Shown here: positions 44,157-53,766 of the stretch, one piece after another
Layout of the letters: each line of letters starts with the position of its first letter
How positions within the stretch are numbered: position 1 is the first letter of the stretch
Assembly: GCA_019059635.1 (NCBI GenBank)
Contig: JAGVRJ010000012.1
Location: forward strand, 930,001 to 994,000
DNA length: 64,000 nt
Source of the DNA: Proales similis
Lineage: Eukaryota > Rotifera > Eurotatoria > Ploima > Proalidae
Direction: 5' to 3'
The notes under the pieces: generated by a model
Told to the model about the DNA's origin: nothing
Seen by the model: only the letters and a program-made list of their open reading frames with translations
The model's database searches: none
Translations under genes and position numbers: made by a program

Positions 44157-47100
44157 CTAAAATTCACTAATTTCCACATTGCTCTCTTCTTGAGCATTTT
44201 GAATAGGCACTTGAGAGCTCTCTGCTGCTGTTTCGGCCGACTGAGCGTTAGAGTCTGCATGTCCTACTTGAACATCGGCCTGATGATTCTGGTCCGCCCC
44301 TCGGGACACGTCCTCCTCGTCCTTTTGCGCCTCCTGTCCATTGGACGCATCCGCAATCTGCGTGGATTGTTCCAGCACCTGCTCTTGTCTTTTGCTCTGC
44401 CTCTCTACAGTCGATCCGTGGCGTTGCTCACTGCTCTCGTCATGCTTTTGTTCGGTTAAATTCAAATTAGATTCGTTCGGTTTAACGTTTTCGTCGATTG
44501 CACACACAGGCTCCGATGCAGGTTCGTTCGTGCTGTCTAAATTCTCTTCAACTTGGACCACTCTAGAAGCAGCATCAACACCATCTACAGCATTCTCATC
44601 AGCAGCAACCGCGTGATCATTCTCTTCATCAACCGCAGCCGAAGCAGCAGCAGCAGCATCGTGCTCGATTGAGTCAGGAGAAGGACTGACCACCGCATCG
44701 GCCTGGGCAGTAGCGGACTGCTCGACAACTTCGAGAGGAGCCGCATCTGACGACGATGAGACAGTCAGCTCTGAAGTGGGCAGAGGAGAAGGCTCAAACA
44801 TTTCGTGATTTTGTTCATCAGAGTGGTCCTCAGGGGCTATAATTTCACAAGCACTGGCAGAAGCGTTTACCGAATCATCAACCGAATAGGGGGCGGCCGA
44901 TGTTTCAGGAACGGCCTTGACACTCTCGCATATTTCGACTGCGCCGCAAAACTCGGGCTCAGTGAAGGTGCTCTCTTTGAGCTCATGTCTCATGTCACTA
45001 ACAGGGTGCAGATCGGATGCATTCATACTTCGAACAGGCTGGACAGGCGCAGCAAACGTCACACCGTTTTTGACTGCTCTAGAAGCAGCCGCCTTTGCAC
45101 TGGGCGAATGAGGATAAAGCGGCTCTGCTCTAGATGCTTCATTCGCAAAGTCTTCACTCGAGTGGGCAGGTGTGTGCGTTCGTTCAAGCTGGCTGTGCTC
45201 GACTGTGCTTGGTGCTTCACTCTTAAGCGTAGAAGAACTGCTATTCTCAATTACGGATTCAGTGTCGGTCAGGTACTGGATGTATTTGAACGAGCGCGAG
45301 GGAATAGTCGCTCCGCGATATTTAGGCGCCGGCGCTTCTTGCTCGCGTTCTCGAGCAGGAACTAGAACGCAGCAGATGTAAAACGAATTTTCCAAATACT
45401 GCTAAGGGTCTGAAAGCCTCACCTGTGTTCATTTGATAGGCATCAAAATGAGGCTGGGGCGTATGCGATTGTGCGCTGCTCTGATCCGAGTCGCTGTATT
45501 TTCTGCTCACGTACTGAAATGTCTTTGAGGGGACCGTAGATGAAGGGCCGACTCGAACGGGTGAGTTGAAACTGGGCGAGACATTGCGGCGAGTTTCCTC
45601 TTCGATCGCTCGAGCCACCTCTGACTTGAGCGGCGCCTTTTTCTCTTCTTGGTCTTTTTTAGACTCTAGTTTGATCGAGTTGCTCGACTCGCTCTCTTCT
45701 ATCCATTTGTTAAGCATTCGAAACGAAAACGACTGATTCATCCTATCGTGATAGGGTTCGCCTCAGATAAATGCGATCTTTTGAAACGATTTTCCAACTT
45801 ACATGTCGCGACTTTCACTGTTCTGTCTTGGCCTCGTCAGCTTGTCCGGAGTGATGTGAAATCCGGTCGGAGTTGCCGGAGGTTGGTATGATGACCGAGG
45901 AGCTTGTTGAATTAGGCTCTCTGGCCCGCTCGAGCTATTCAGGCGGCGATGGGTGTTGGCCGAGGGTGCTTGGTAAACTCTTTGGGAAGAAGATTCGCTC
46001 GAGTTAAACGAGGACTGAACGTTTCCCGACGTGTCAATCGAGTTCATTGAATCGTAGCGTCTCACTCTGGCCGACTGGCGAACATGTGAGAGGTCCAAGC
46101 CTCCGGGCGTATAAGTGAATGGCTTCTTGCCCATGGGCGACACGGTCATCGCTTTGAGCAACGCGTCCGGTACTGCCCCGCTCGAACTCGTTCGCGTGTT
46201 TGACTCTTCGTAAGAGTGGTGGTGACTCGAAGAAGAGCTCATTGCCGAATCGCGTTGAGAAGCGTATGTGTTTGACGGAGCGAACGAGACTGGCATCGGT
46301 GGAGCCGGCGGGGGCGCTGCTTGCACGACCGGGCTCGCTTGACTTGAACTCGCCGAGAAGACTTTGATCGGCAGCGGAGACGAGGGCTGATAGCTGTTCT
46401 CATTCGAGTAGGCACTTGTCGGCTGAACGCTAATCGGCTGATAGCTGTAGCTTGGCTGCTGATAACTCATCGATGGCTGCGATTGATATGAAGGAGATGC
46501 GGGCGGCTGAGGGCTTGCGAAAAATACTGACGTGTTCGCCTGTGTCTGAGGTTCGAAAGGCTTCGGGTACTGAACATTGATCGGCTGCGGTTGATAAGCT
46601 TGAGGCCTAGGATTGAAGCTCACTGATGAGGCCTGATTCTGTCCTAGTGACGGAGCGAATGGCCGATAAGCAGACGGACTCTGGACGCTGGCCACAGGCG
46701 AGGGAGCGGACGCAAAATTGCGACTAAGCTGTCTGACACCAAACGAGGGCGTTGCTGATGAAAAATGGTTTGGCTCACTTTGCTGATGAGCCGGCTCGTA
46801 GCTCGAGACTGATGGAGGTCGCCATACTGCCGGACTAGGCTTGACATGATTGACATTGAACGACGCCGCCGCCGCCGCCGCCGTTTCTCTTTGAATGGTC
46901 AACGGAAGAGTCAAATCAAACATTCTGATCAAATTCAGTGCGTCCTCGTGTCGCAGCGAAACAGCTGAAAAATTGCCAATGTTGGTGATTACGTCACCGA
47001 CTTCAAGTTTGAAGTGGGCCGGCGAGCTTTCGCTTACCTTTCAATTAAGTTAGGAGTCAGTCGACGGTGTAAAATGCCTTTGAAGCGTTTCTTACTTTAA

Positions 47101-47191
47101 GAATAGACAACGGCACGTTGTATTCAGCGCCGCCTTTGAGGCGAAATCCCCACGGAACTGAAATGTTGTCTCGTGAAAGTACGACTTGCAT
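44157..47191 (-). CDS. Zasp/PDLIM-family PDZ protein without LIM domain
   Basis: Exons 47191-47096, 47037-45803, 45742-45423 and 45361-44157 join to 951 residues. An N-terminal PDZ domain (1-82) opens with VPWGFRLKGGAEYNVPLSI and has a GDVI and RHEDA segment, as in Zasp, ALP and Enigma proteins. The motif PFTYTPGGLDLSHVR near residue 305 and the SFSFRMLNKWIEESE and SRSFKYIQYLTDTES blocks match ZM/DUF4749-like segments of Zasp66/Zasp67 and PDLIM proteins. Between them lie long Pro/Ser/Gln-rich disordered stretches, and the last 350 residues are acidic and low-complexity. An alanine run is coded by GCC repeats near 46863-46880. The family joins alpha-actinin and actin at Z-discs. No LIM domain is present, as in Zasp66. 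The last exon is long, so a LIM exon further downstream is unlikely. Confidence 0.82.
46863..46880. repeat. GCC triplet repeat in coding sequence
   Basis: A run of six GCC/GGC triplets encoding an alanine tract just after the PDZ domain. Confidence 0.9.
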
Positions 47192-48565
47192 GTTGATGGC
47201 CTCGAGCAGTGCTCTCCGTTCGCTGGCGCTCTGTGTCTCTTCGTTTTTTCAATCGACTGCTCTTGTTTCGTGTGTGAAGCCGCGCCAATCTAGCACCTTG
47301 AAAAAGAAGAAAATTTCAAGCCTAAATATCGATCTGAACGAATGAAATATTGTAAACATGAGCCTGTCGAGGAGGTGGGAGGCCCGGCGGGAGATGTCGG
47401 ACGCGGTCTGCGCCATCAAAAAGCTCTTTCAGGCCACACGCAAGTAAGCAAACAACGCAGATAGCAGCGAGAAAGGGGATAGAAAATCGAGCCCAAATGG
47501 AACGCGAGCACAACGGGGTCGGAGGTGGATAATTTCGAAACGTTGCTCCATAAACAAATTTCTGATCGGGCGCTTTTTGTATGTTTGAATTGGATGAGGT
47601 TGAGGAGGAGGAGCGGGCGAGGAAAAAATGAACGAGGAGAGGCAAATCTGCCAGATCTTTGTTTCATACGCATACGGCGGCGCGTCCAACTTGAAGCCGA
47701 TGGATTTGGCAAGCTGATTGGTGCTTCAGTTTCGTATAATCGCTTGGATTGGTCTCTGCTCACTGCTGGCGGTGTTTTCTTTGCGGCCTGCTTAAGCGAA
47801 CGCTTCTGCCATGCCTGCTTTTGTTGCAGCAACTGCTCGCCTGAATTCATTATTATCTATCTTAAAAAAGCGCAAACGATAAGGAGATAATCATAATAAT
47901 TATTGAAATCAATTTATTCTGGCCCGACCTACAACAGAGTTGTTGCGCGCCCTGCTCTACTCCAAACTTTGGAATTGAGTTCTTTCTAATGATACAACAT
48001 TATAAATGAGCGCAATGCAACCTTTGCCTTGGCCTTCGAATCTAACTGCCAGATAGGGATTAGGGCCTCTCTGCCCCAGTGCAGATTCAGTTTCGGTTGT
48101 TCGAGCTGAAGGTTGCATGTTCAATTAGACCGCAGCTCCCAAATTACTTTCTCCGCTCTTGCTATTCTACTTGTTTGCTCGCTGTTTTGCTGCTTCTTTT
48201 AGGCCATGTAACTAGAGCCCAGCAGTCTCTCGTCATCACTTAAGGGCGTTTGGTTCAAAATTAGCCTTTATCTTTTGATTCAACTTGAGCATAGCAAACC
48301 GTGCGTGTAATTAGTCTTGATTTATCGTCTTAAATCACTTTTCCCTCTTTTTCCCATTCGAGCTGGCTCAAAACCAGGTTGCCTTCAGGATCTAGGTCTG
48401 CATTTCAATTCACCAACACCTTAAACCAAGCAGTGAGCTCAAAGACTAAAATCGAGTCCATAGTGTTTTGCCAAAGCGGGCTCCGAATTGAAATAAATTA
48501 AAAGAAAAAGTTTGAATGTTTTAAATTGAAACTGGTTGTGGAAATGCAAAAAAAATAAAAAAGTT
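47192..48565. other. Intergenic upstream of the PDZ gene, up to tRNA-Ser
   Basis: About 1.4 kb. Some minus-strand frames of 75-145 codons lie at 47322-47850, without recognisable motif and mutually overlapping in two frames; they are treated as chance. The section likely holds the PDZ gene promoter. Confidence 0.4.
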
Positions 48566-48675
48566 CGCAGTGAGCAGGATTTGAACCTGCGCGGGTAACC
48601 CCATCTGATCACCGTGTCTTGATGCAGACATAGAAGCATTCTAGTCAGACGCCTTAACCACTCGGCCATCACTGC
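48566..48675 (-). tRNA. tRNA-Ser-AGA: tRNA-Ser(AGA) with a 29-nt intron
   Basis: The minus strand folds as a type II tRNA: 7-bp acceptor stem (GCAGTGA with TCACTGC), D arm GCC...GGC, anticodon stem TCTGA/TCAGA, a long variable arm with GGG/CCC, T arm GCAGG-TTCAAAT-CCTGC and discriminator G, the serine identity base. The anticodon loop reads CTAGAA, then 29 extra nucleotides (48610-48638) and a closing A, so an intron sits after nucleotide 37, the standard site; anticodon AGA. A run of T follows the 3' end on the minus strand (about 48543-48562) and can terminate RNA polymerase III. The spliced tRNA would be 81 nt before CCA. Confidence 0.9.
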
Positions 48676-48791
48676 ACAGTTCAAAAGTGTCTCCACGTTA
48701 CATATCATTAACAAAATGAATTTGCCTAGGAGCAGCCGAATGCCGTCAAACTATGCTTTTGATTTAATTCATTACTAACAGCGGTCTCATA

Positions 48792-50425
48792 ATGAGTCAA
48801 GTTGACGATTCTCTTGGTTCTGCTCCGACAATGGAACATGATGCCTTGCTGGTGAGTGGTCGAGAAAACGAACCAAATTCGAGCGATGCTCTCACATTAA
48901 TGACTGGAAATAAAGCTCAAGACCACAGCACTGAGGATCAGTCGACTCTACTTGCCCGATGAGGTTGACTATTCGACAGATTTTCCGTTTCTGACTGATC
49001 AACGGACAATTGCATTTGTGCGTCGCTCACTGGTAGCTAGAACCCAGGTCTGAGTAACTTGGGCCTGCTTGACCGATTTGAAGGTGTTTTTCGTGATGCG
49101 GGGTCTGCCCGGAAGCGGGAAATCCACTCTGACCAAATTGATTACCAAGTTGTATGAGTCGAGTGTTGTTTGCTCGGGCGACGACTACTTTTACGATTCA
49201 GAGGGCAACTACAACTTCAAGGCCGATGAGTTGGCGATAGCACATGAAGCTGCTCAGAAGAAGGCAGTCGAAGCTTGCAAGTTAGCACAACACTGATTAA
49301 AGCCACTCGTTGATGCTTTCAAATAAAGCACACTTAGAAAGGGATGTAGCCCTGTGGTGGCCGACAATACGAATGTTACTCCCAGAGAGTACAGAAAGTA
49401 CATGGAAATAGCTCGCAGTCACAACTACATCGTAGTGTTAGTCGAGCCCAAAACTCGCTTTAAATTTGACTGCGAGTTCTTGGCCAGTGAGCACTTTGCT
49501 TGCTTTGTTGGAAAATTCAATCAACTCTAGCTCTTTTGAAATAGGAAATAACACGCATCAAGTGGGACTGGAGATTATCAGGAGGAGGAGAGAGCTGTTC
49601 CAGCCGGCCATTCCCTACTTTTTCGCATGGTTCCTAAACAAAGCAGACTCAAACCGTTTGAACGAAGGAGCCATTTGCATGTTGGCATTGGCCATCGAGC
49701 AGAACTCTAAATTCGCAGATTGCATTCGAACCAGTCTGAATGTTGAAGACGTCGTCAAGCAAGCGTTCAGATTTCCGAACGAGAATCTTCTCCACTGCAC
49801 AGCCAAGTTCATTGGCAAAGCCAGAGAGACAGCCTCGCCCTATCTCTCTCGGGCCGCCATCGCCTCCAGCTATGGTCAAGTTTTTGCTCTAAACCTTGTT
49901 GGGTTGACCATAACTCAGCATACGATCGGTAATATTTCGCATTTGGCCATGTTTCATAGTTGGCGATTGACAAAAAGTATTTTTTTCACATTCCTGATCA
50001 GCGTACATAGTTGAGCTTGACGACCTTGGCCAACGGCTCTGGGACAATGACTTGGTAATATTGCAGTTTAGCACTTGGCCAGAATGCTTATGAAAACGCC
50101 TTTCATGCGTACCAAGGCACCGAGCAGCGTTCTTGAGGAGCTTAAGGCTGAAACGGATAAGAGTAAGGCACAAGAAGTCGAGCAGGTGCTCGAGACTCAC
50201 AGTGGACATCGGAGAGCTCATTTAACGGTCGGGCTTGCTGATGGTCAAATGGCGGTTCAGGCCGGGGTCGATTGTTTCAGACTACAGGTTTTAAATCGTC
50301 TAAAACTTGATCACAAGATTGTGGCTTTTAAGAATTACGAGATTATCTATTTGGGCGGTTGTCGGTGTCTTATCAACTTTAAAAAACCTTTGCGCGTGGA
50401 CTCAATGTTTTCAGCTGTGTTCTAA
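48792..50425 (+). CDS. CNP: 2',3'-cyclic-nucleotide 3'-phosphodiesterase (CNPase)-like protein
   Basis: Exons 48792-48851, 48916-49032, 49084-49280, 49338-49486, 49545-49928, 50011-50054 and 50117-50425 give 419 residues (human CNP 421). The first half is a polynucleotide-kinase-like P-loop domain with RGLPGSGKST (about 65-74) and the LVEPKT segment. The second is the 2H phosphoesterase domain with both catalytic motifs, LHCTAKF (His258) and RRAHLTVG (His352, Thr354), and the PYFFAWFLNK region equal to the human PLYFGWFLTK. The enzyme opens 2',3'-cyclic nucleotides. In vertebrates it is abundant in myelin and ends in a CaaX box; this protein ends FSAVF without a prenylation site. Introns run 51-82 nt. 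Start ATG chosen as the first in frame after the tRNA gene. Confidence 0.9.
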
Positions 50426-50929
50426 TCAATAAACTCGGCCGCTCTCTTTTGATTTGACGAAATCCATGAAATCTTATCGAGTGAGAGAATTTTCGCAATT
50501 TCATCAGTTTTTTCCTTTTCGGCCAAAAATAGACCGAGAATGACGCGACTTGTCTTTTTTTGGATTTTAGCCGGTAAAATCCCAAAAGGAGGCAAAATAC
50601 TCAAAACAGAAGTACGGTTGAGAAAAAGGGGGAGAAATCAGGAAAATGTAAGTTTAGTTCCGATTAAGCCGCTTATCGGTCTAATGTGGTGCATTTATTA
50701 AAGTGAGTGAGAGAGAAGGCGTTTAGAGCATGGAGTGCAATGCATTTGCTGCAAGAGCCGACGCTAGCGTTTCTGTTCGCATTCTCTTAGCTTCTACTCG
50801 CATGCAAAAGCAACGAGCTCGACGCTTCATATCTTTGCGAAAGCTTTCGGTTCTAGCCTCTACTCGGAATCAAACTAAATCGTTTTTTTCTTTTCATATT
50901 TACTTTGACCAGAACTTAGCCAGCCAAAA
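50426..50929. other. Intergenic between CNP and aconitase
   Basis: About 0.5 kb. No reading frame above chance; presumably the ACO2 promoter and leader. I looked for a CAGTGN-type iron-responsive loop in the leader and saw none. Confidence 0.45.
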
Positions 50930-53766
50930 ATGCGCTACACGGCAATCAACCTTGCCATCAAACGATGCTTTCACACGAACCCTGTTCGTGCGGTGCGACA
51001 AGTGAGTTGAAATATATTCCGAGCGTGGCCAGCCGAGTGTTTATCTCTATTCGCTTTGAAATCTAGGTCGCCATGAGCAAATTTGAGACCGACAAGGCCG
51101 TCCCTTATGAGTCTCTTAGCTCTAACTTGGCTGTTGTTCGTCGAAGGTAATCAATCAATCAAGTGCAACTGCGAATTTGGGCTTCAATTAGTTTTTCTCC
51201 TTTAAGACTTAATCGGCCCCTGACTCTTTCGGAGAAGATTCTCTACTCTCATCTTTCTGAGCCTGAAACTCAGGTAGGTCGCATATACACTGTTGTTCTA
51301 TAAAAAAAAAAGGTGCAGGCCAGGCAGAAGGACGAGTTTAGTTCCTTGGCTGCTGAAGCGCTCACCGATATTAATGAACAACAGTCAGCCGGACTGGCTG
51401 TTTAGCGGGTTACAGTGCGTTTCAGACCAAGCCTACTAACTGAAACGTGTATAGCTCGCATACATATTAACTTACATCAAATTCATGTTTGTGCTGAATC
51501 GAATCGGCGATCTTTTACTTAAAAAATTTCCCCAAGGACATCGAGCGTGGAGTCTCATATTTGAAGTTGAATCCTGACCGAGTGGCTATGCAGGACGCCA
51601 CCGCCCAGATGGCCATGCTTCAGTTCATCTCTTCGGGTCTGCCTAAAGTGCAGGTGCCCTCCACCATTCATTGCGATCACTTGATCGAGGCTCAAGTCGG
51701 CAGCCAAAAAGACTTGGATCGCGCCAAGGACATTAACAGTGAGGTGTACAACTTCTTGGCGACCGCTGGCGCCAAGTACGGAGTCGGATTCTGGAAGCCT
51801 GGCAGTGGAATTATTCACCAAATCATCTTGGAGAACTACGCCTTCCCGGGCGTCCTGCTCATCGGAACTGACTCTCACACCCCGAACGGTGGAGGTCTCG
51901 GAGGTCTCTGCATTGGTGTCGGCGGTGCTGATGCAGTCGACGTAATGGCTGGCCTTCCCTGGGAGCTCAAGTGCCCCAAGGTCATTGGTGTTCGATTGGT
52001 CGGCGAGTTGAGCGGCTGGACCTCACCCAAGGACGTTATTCTCAAACTGGCCGGAATCTTGACTGTCAAGGGAGGCACCGGCGCAATTGTCGAATACTTC
52101 GGCCCTGGAGTCGACTCAATCTCGTGCACTGGTATGGGCACCATCTGCAATATGGGCGCTGAAATCGGCGCAACCACTTCGGTGTTTCCCTACAATCACC
52201 GAATGAAGGACTATTTGGCTTCGACTGGTCGACGAGAGATTGCCGAGCTCGCTTCCGAATATCCTGACTTGCTGCGTGCCGACTCTGGCGCTCACTACGA
52301 TCAGGTTGTTGAGATCAACTTGAGCCAACTGAAACCGCACGTGAATGGTCCATTCACGCCCGATCTGGCCCATCCAATTGACAAGCTTGGCGAAGAGGCG
52401 CAGAAAAATGGATGGCCCACCGACATTCGAGTTGGCCTTATCGGCAGCTGCACCAACAGCTCCTACGAGGACATGACCCGCTCGGCTAGCATTGCCAAAC
52501 AAGCGTTGGATCGAGGACTGCGCGCAAAGGCCTCTTTCACTGTCACTCCAGGCTCGGAGCAAATCAGAGCGACCATCGAGCGCGACGGTCTGTCAAAGAT
52601 CTTTGACGAGTTCGGCGGATTGGTGCTGGCGAACGCCTGTGGTCCTTGCATTGGCCAGTGGGATCGTAAGGACGTCAAGAAGGGAGAGAAGAACACCATT
52701 GTGACCTCTTACAACCGAAACTTTACCGGCCGTAATGACGCCAACCCTCAGACCCACGCGTTTGTGGCCTCGCCTGAGTTGGTAACTGCGCTTACTTTGG
52801 CCGGCGACCTTCGATTCAATCCGATCACCGACGAGCTGACCGACGCCAACGGAAACAAATTCAAGCTCCAGCCTCCGTCTGGTGATACTCTGCCCGCAGC
52901 TGGATTCGACCCGGGCCAGGACACTTATCAAGCTCCACCGGCCGATGGCTCCTCTTTGTCTGTTGACGTAGATCCCAAATCGAACCGCCTCCAACTGCTC
53001 GAGCCTTTTAAGAAATGGGACGGCAACGACTACATCGACTTTCCCGTCCTGATCAAAATCAAGGGCAAGTGCACCACCGACCACATCTCGGCCGCTGGTC
53101 CTTGGCTCAAGTACCGAGGTCACTTGGACAACATCTCCAACAACATGTTCATCGGAGCCATTAACGAGGAGAACAACGAGGCAAACAACGTCAAGAACCA
53201 GTTGACTGGCGAGTACGGCAAAGTTCCAGATGTTGCCCGCGACTACAAGGCCAAGAACGTTGGATGGGTTGTTGTTGGTGATGAGAACTACGGAGAGGGC
53301 AGCAGCCGTGAACACGCTGCTCTGGAGCCGCGTCACTTGGGAGGCAGGGCCATCATTGTCAAGAGCTTTGCTCGTATTCATGGTAAGTCCGCTTCGGTCT
53401 GAAATGGTTTCAACTTTTAAACGCCGATGTTCCAACAAATTGAAGAGACCAACTTGAAGAAGCAGGGCATCTTGCCACTTCGATTCGCCGAGCCAAGCGA
53501 CTATGACCGAATCAAGCCGAGCGATCGCATTTCTCTGCTTAACCTTAAGGACTTGGCCCCGGGCAAGGTCAGTACTTTACTGAGACTTGGTTTGGCATAA
53601 GTGAAATTGATTGATTTGCAATTAGCCTGTCGAGTGCCGAATTAAACACGCTGATGGCTCGACCGAAAGCATTCAGCTGGTTCACACTCTTAACGAGAAT
53701 CAAATCGAATGGTTCAAGGCCGGCAGTGCTTTGAACCGAATGCGTGAAATATTGAGCAAGAAATAA
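50930..53766 (+). CDS. ACO2: Mitochondrial aconitate hydratase (aconitase)
   Basis: Exons 50930-51001, 51067-51146, 51207-51273, 51537-53382, 53446-53567 and 53626-53766 give 775 residues (human ACO2 780). An Arg-rich presequence ([17 protein letters not shown]...) is followed by VAMSKFE and [16 protein letters not shown], as in ACO2. The iron-sulfur cluster cysteines sit in [12 protein letters not shown]... and [11 protein letters not shown], with further active-site marks [38 protein letters not shown] and GSSREHAAL. It converts citrate to isocitrate in the TCA cycle. Intron 3 (51274-51536, 263 nt) is unusually long and contains an in-phase alternative exon. Exon 4 is 1.85 kb with no intron. 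Confidence 0.97.
51313..51405 (+). other. Possible alternative terminal exon inside ACO2 intron 3
   Basis: After a 39-nt splice (GTAGGT donor of exon 3 to the AAAAAG acceptor ending at 51312) the frame continues for 30 codons ([20 protein letters not shown] and so on) to a TAG at 51403-51405. The composition resembles a real helical tail rather than noise. Use would replace the whole catalytic body by a short tail and give a protein of about 103 residues. The short first splice and the absence of supporting data make this tentative. Confidence 0.35.

Noticed and set aside
47322-47850. Minus-strand frames of 86-144 codons upstream of the PDZ gene
   Set aside because: They overlap each other in different frames, lack motifs and cannot be joined convincingly to the PDZ gene, which already has a good start.
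50700-50930. Iron-responsive element in the aconitase leader
   Set aside because: Searched for a CAGTGN loop with a paired stem upstream of the ATG, as known for vertebrate ACO2; none seen.
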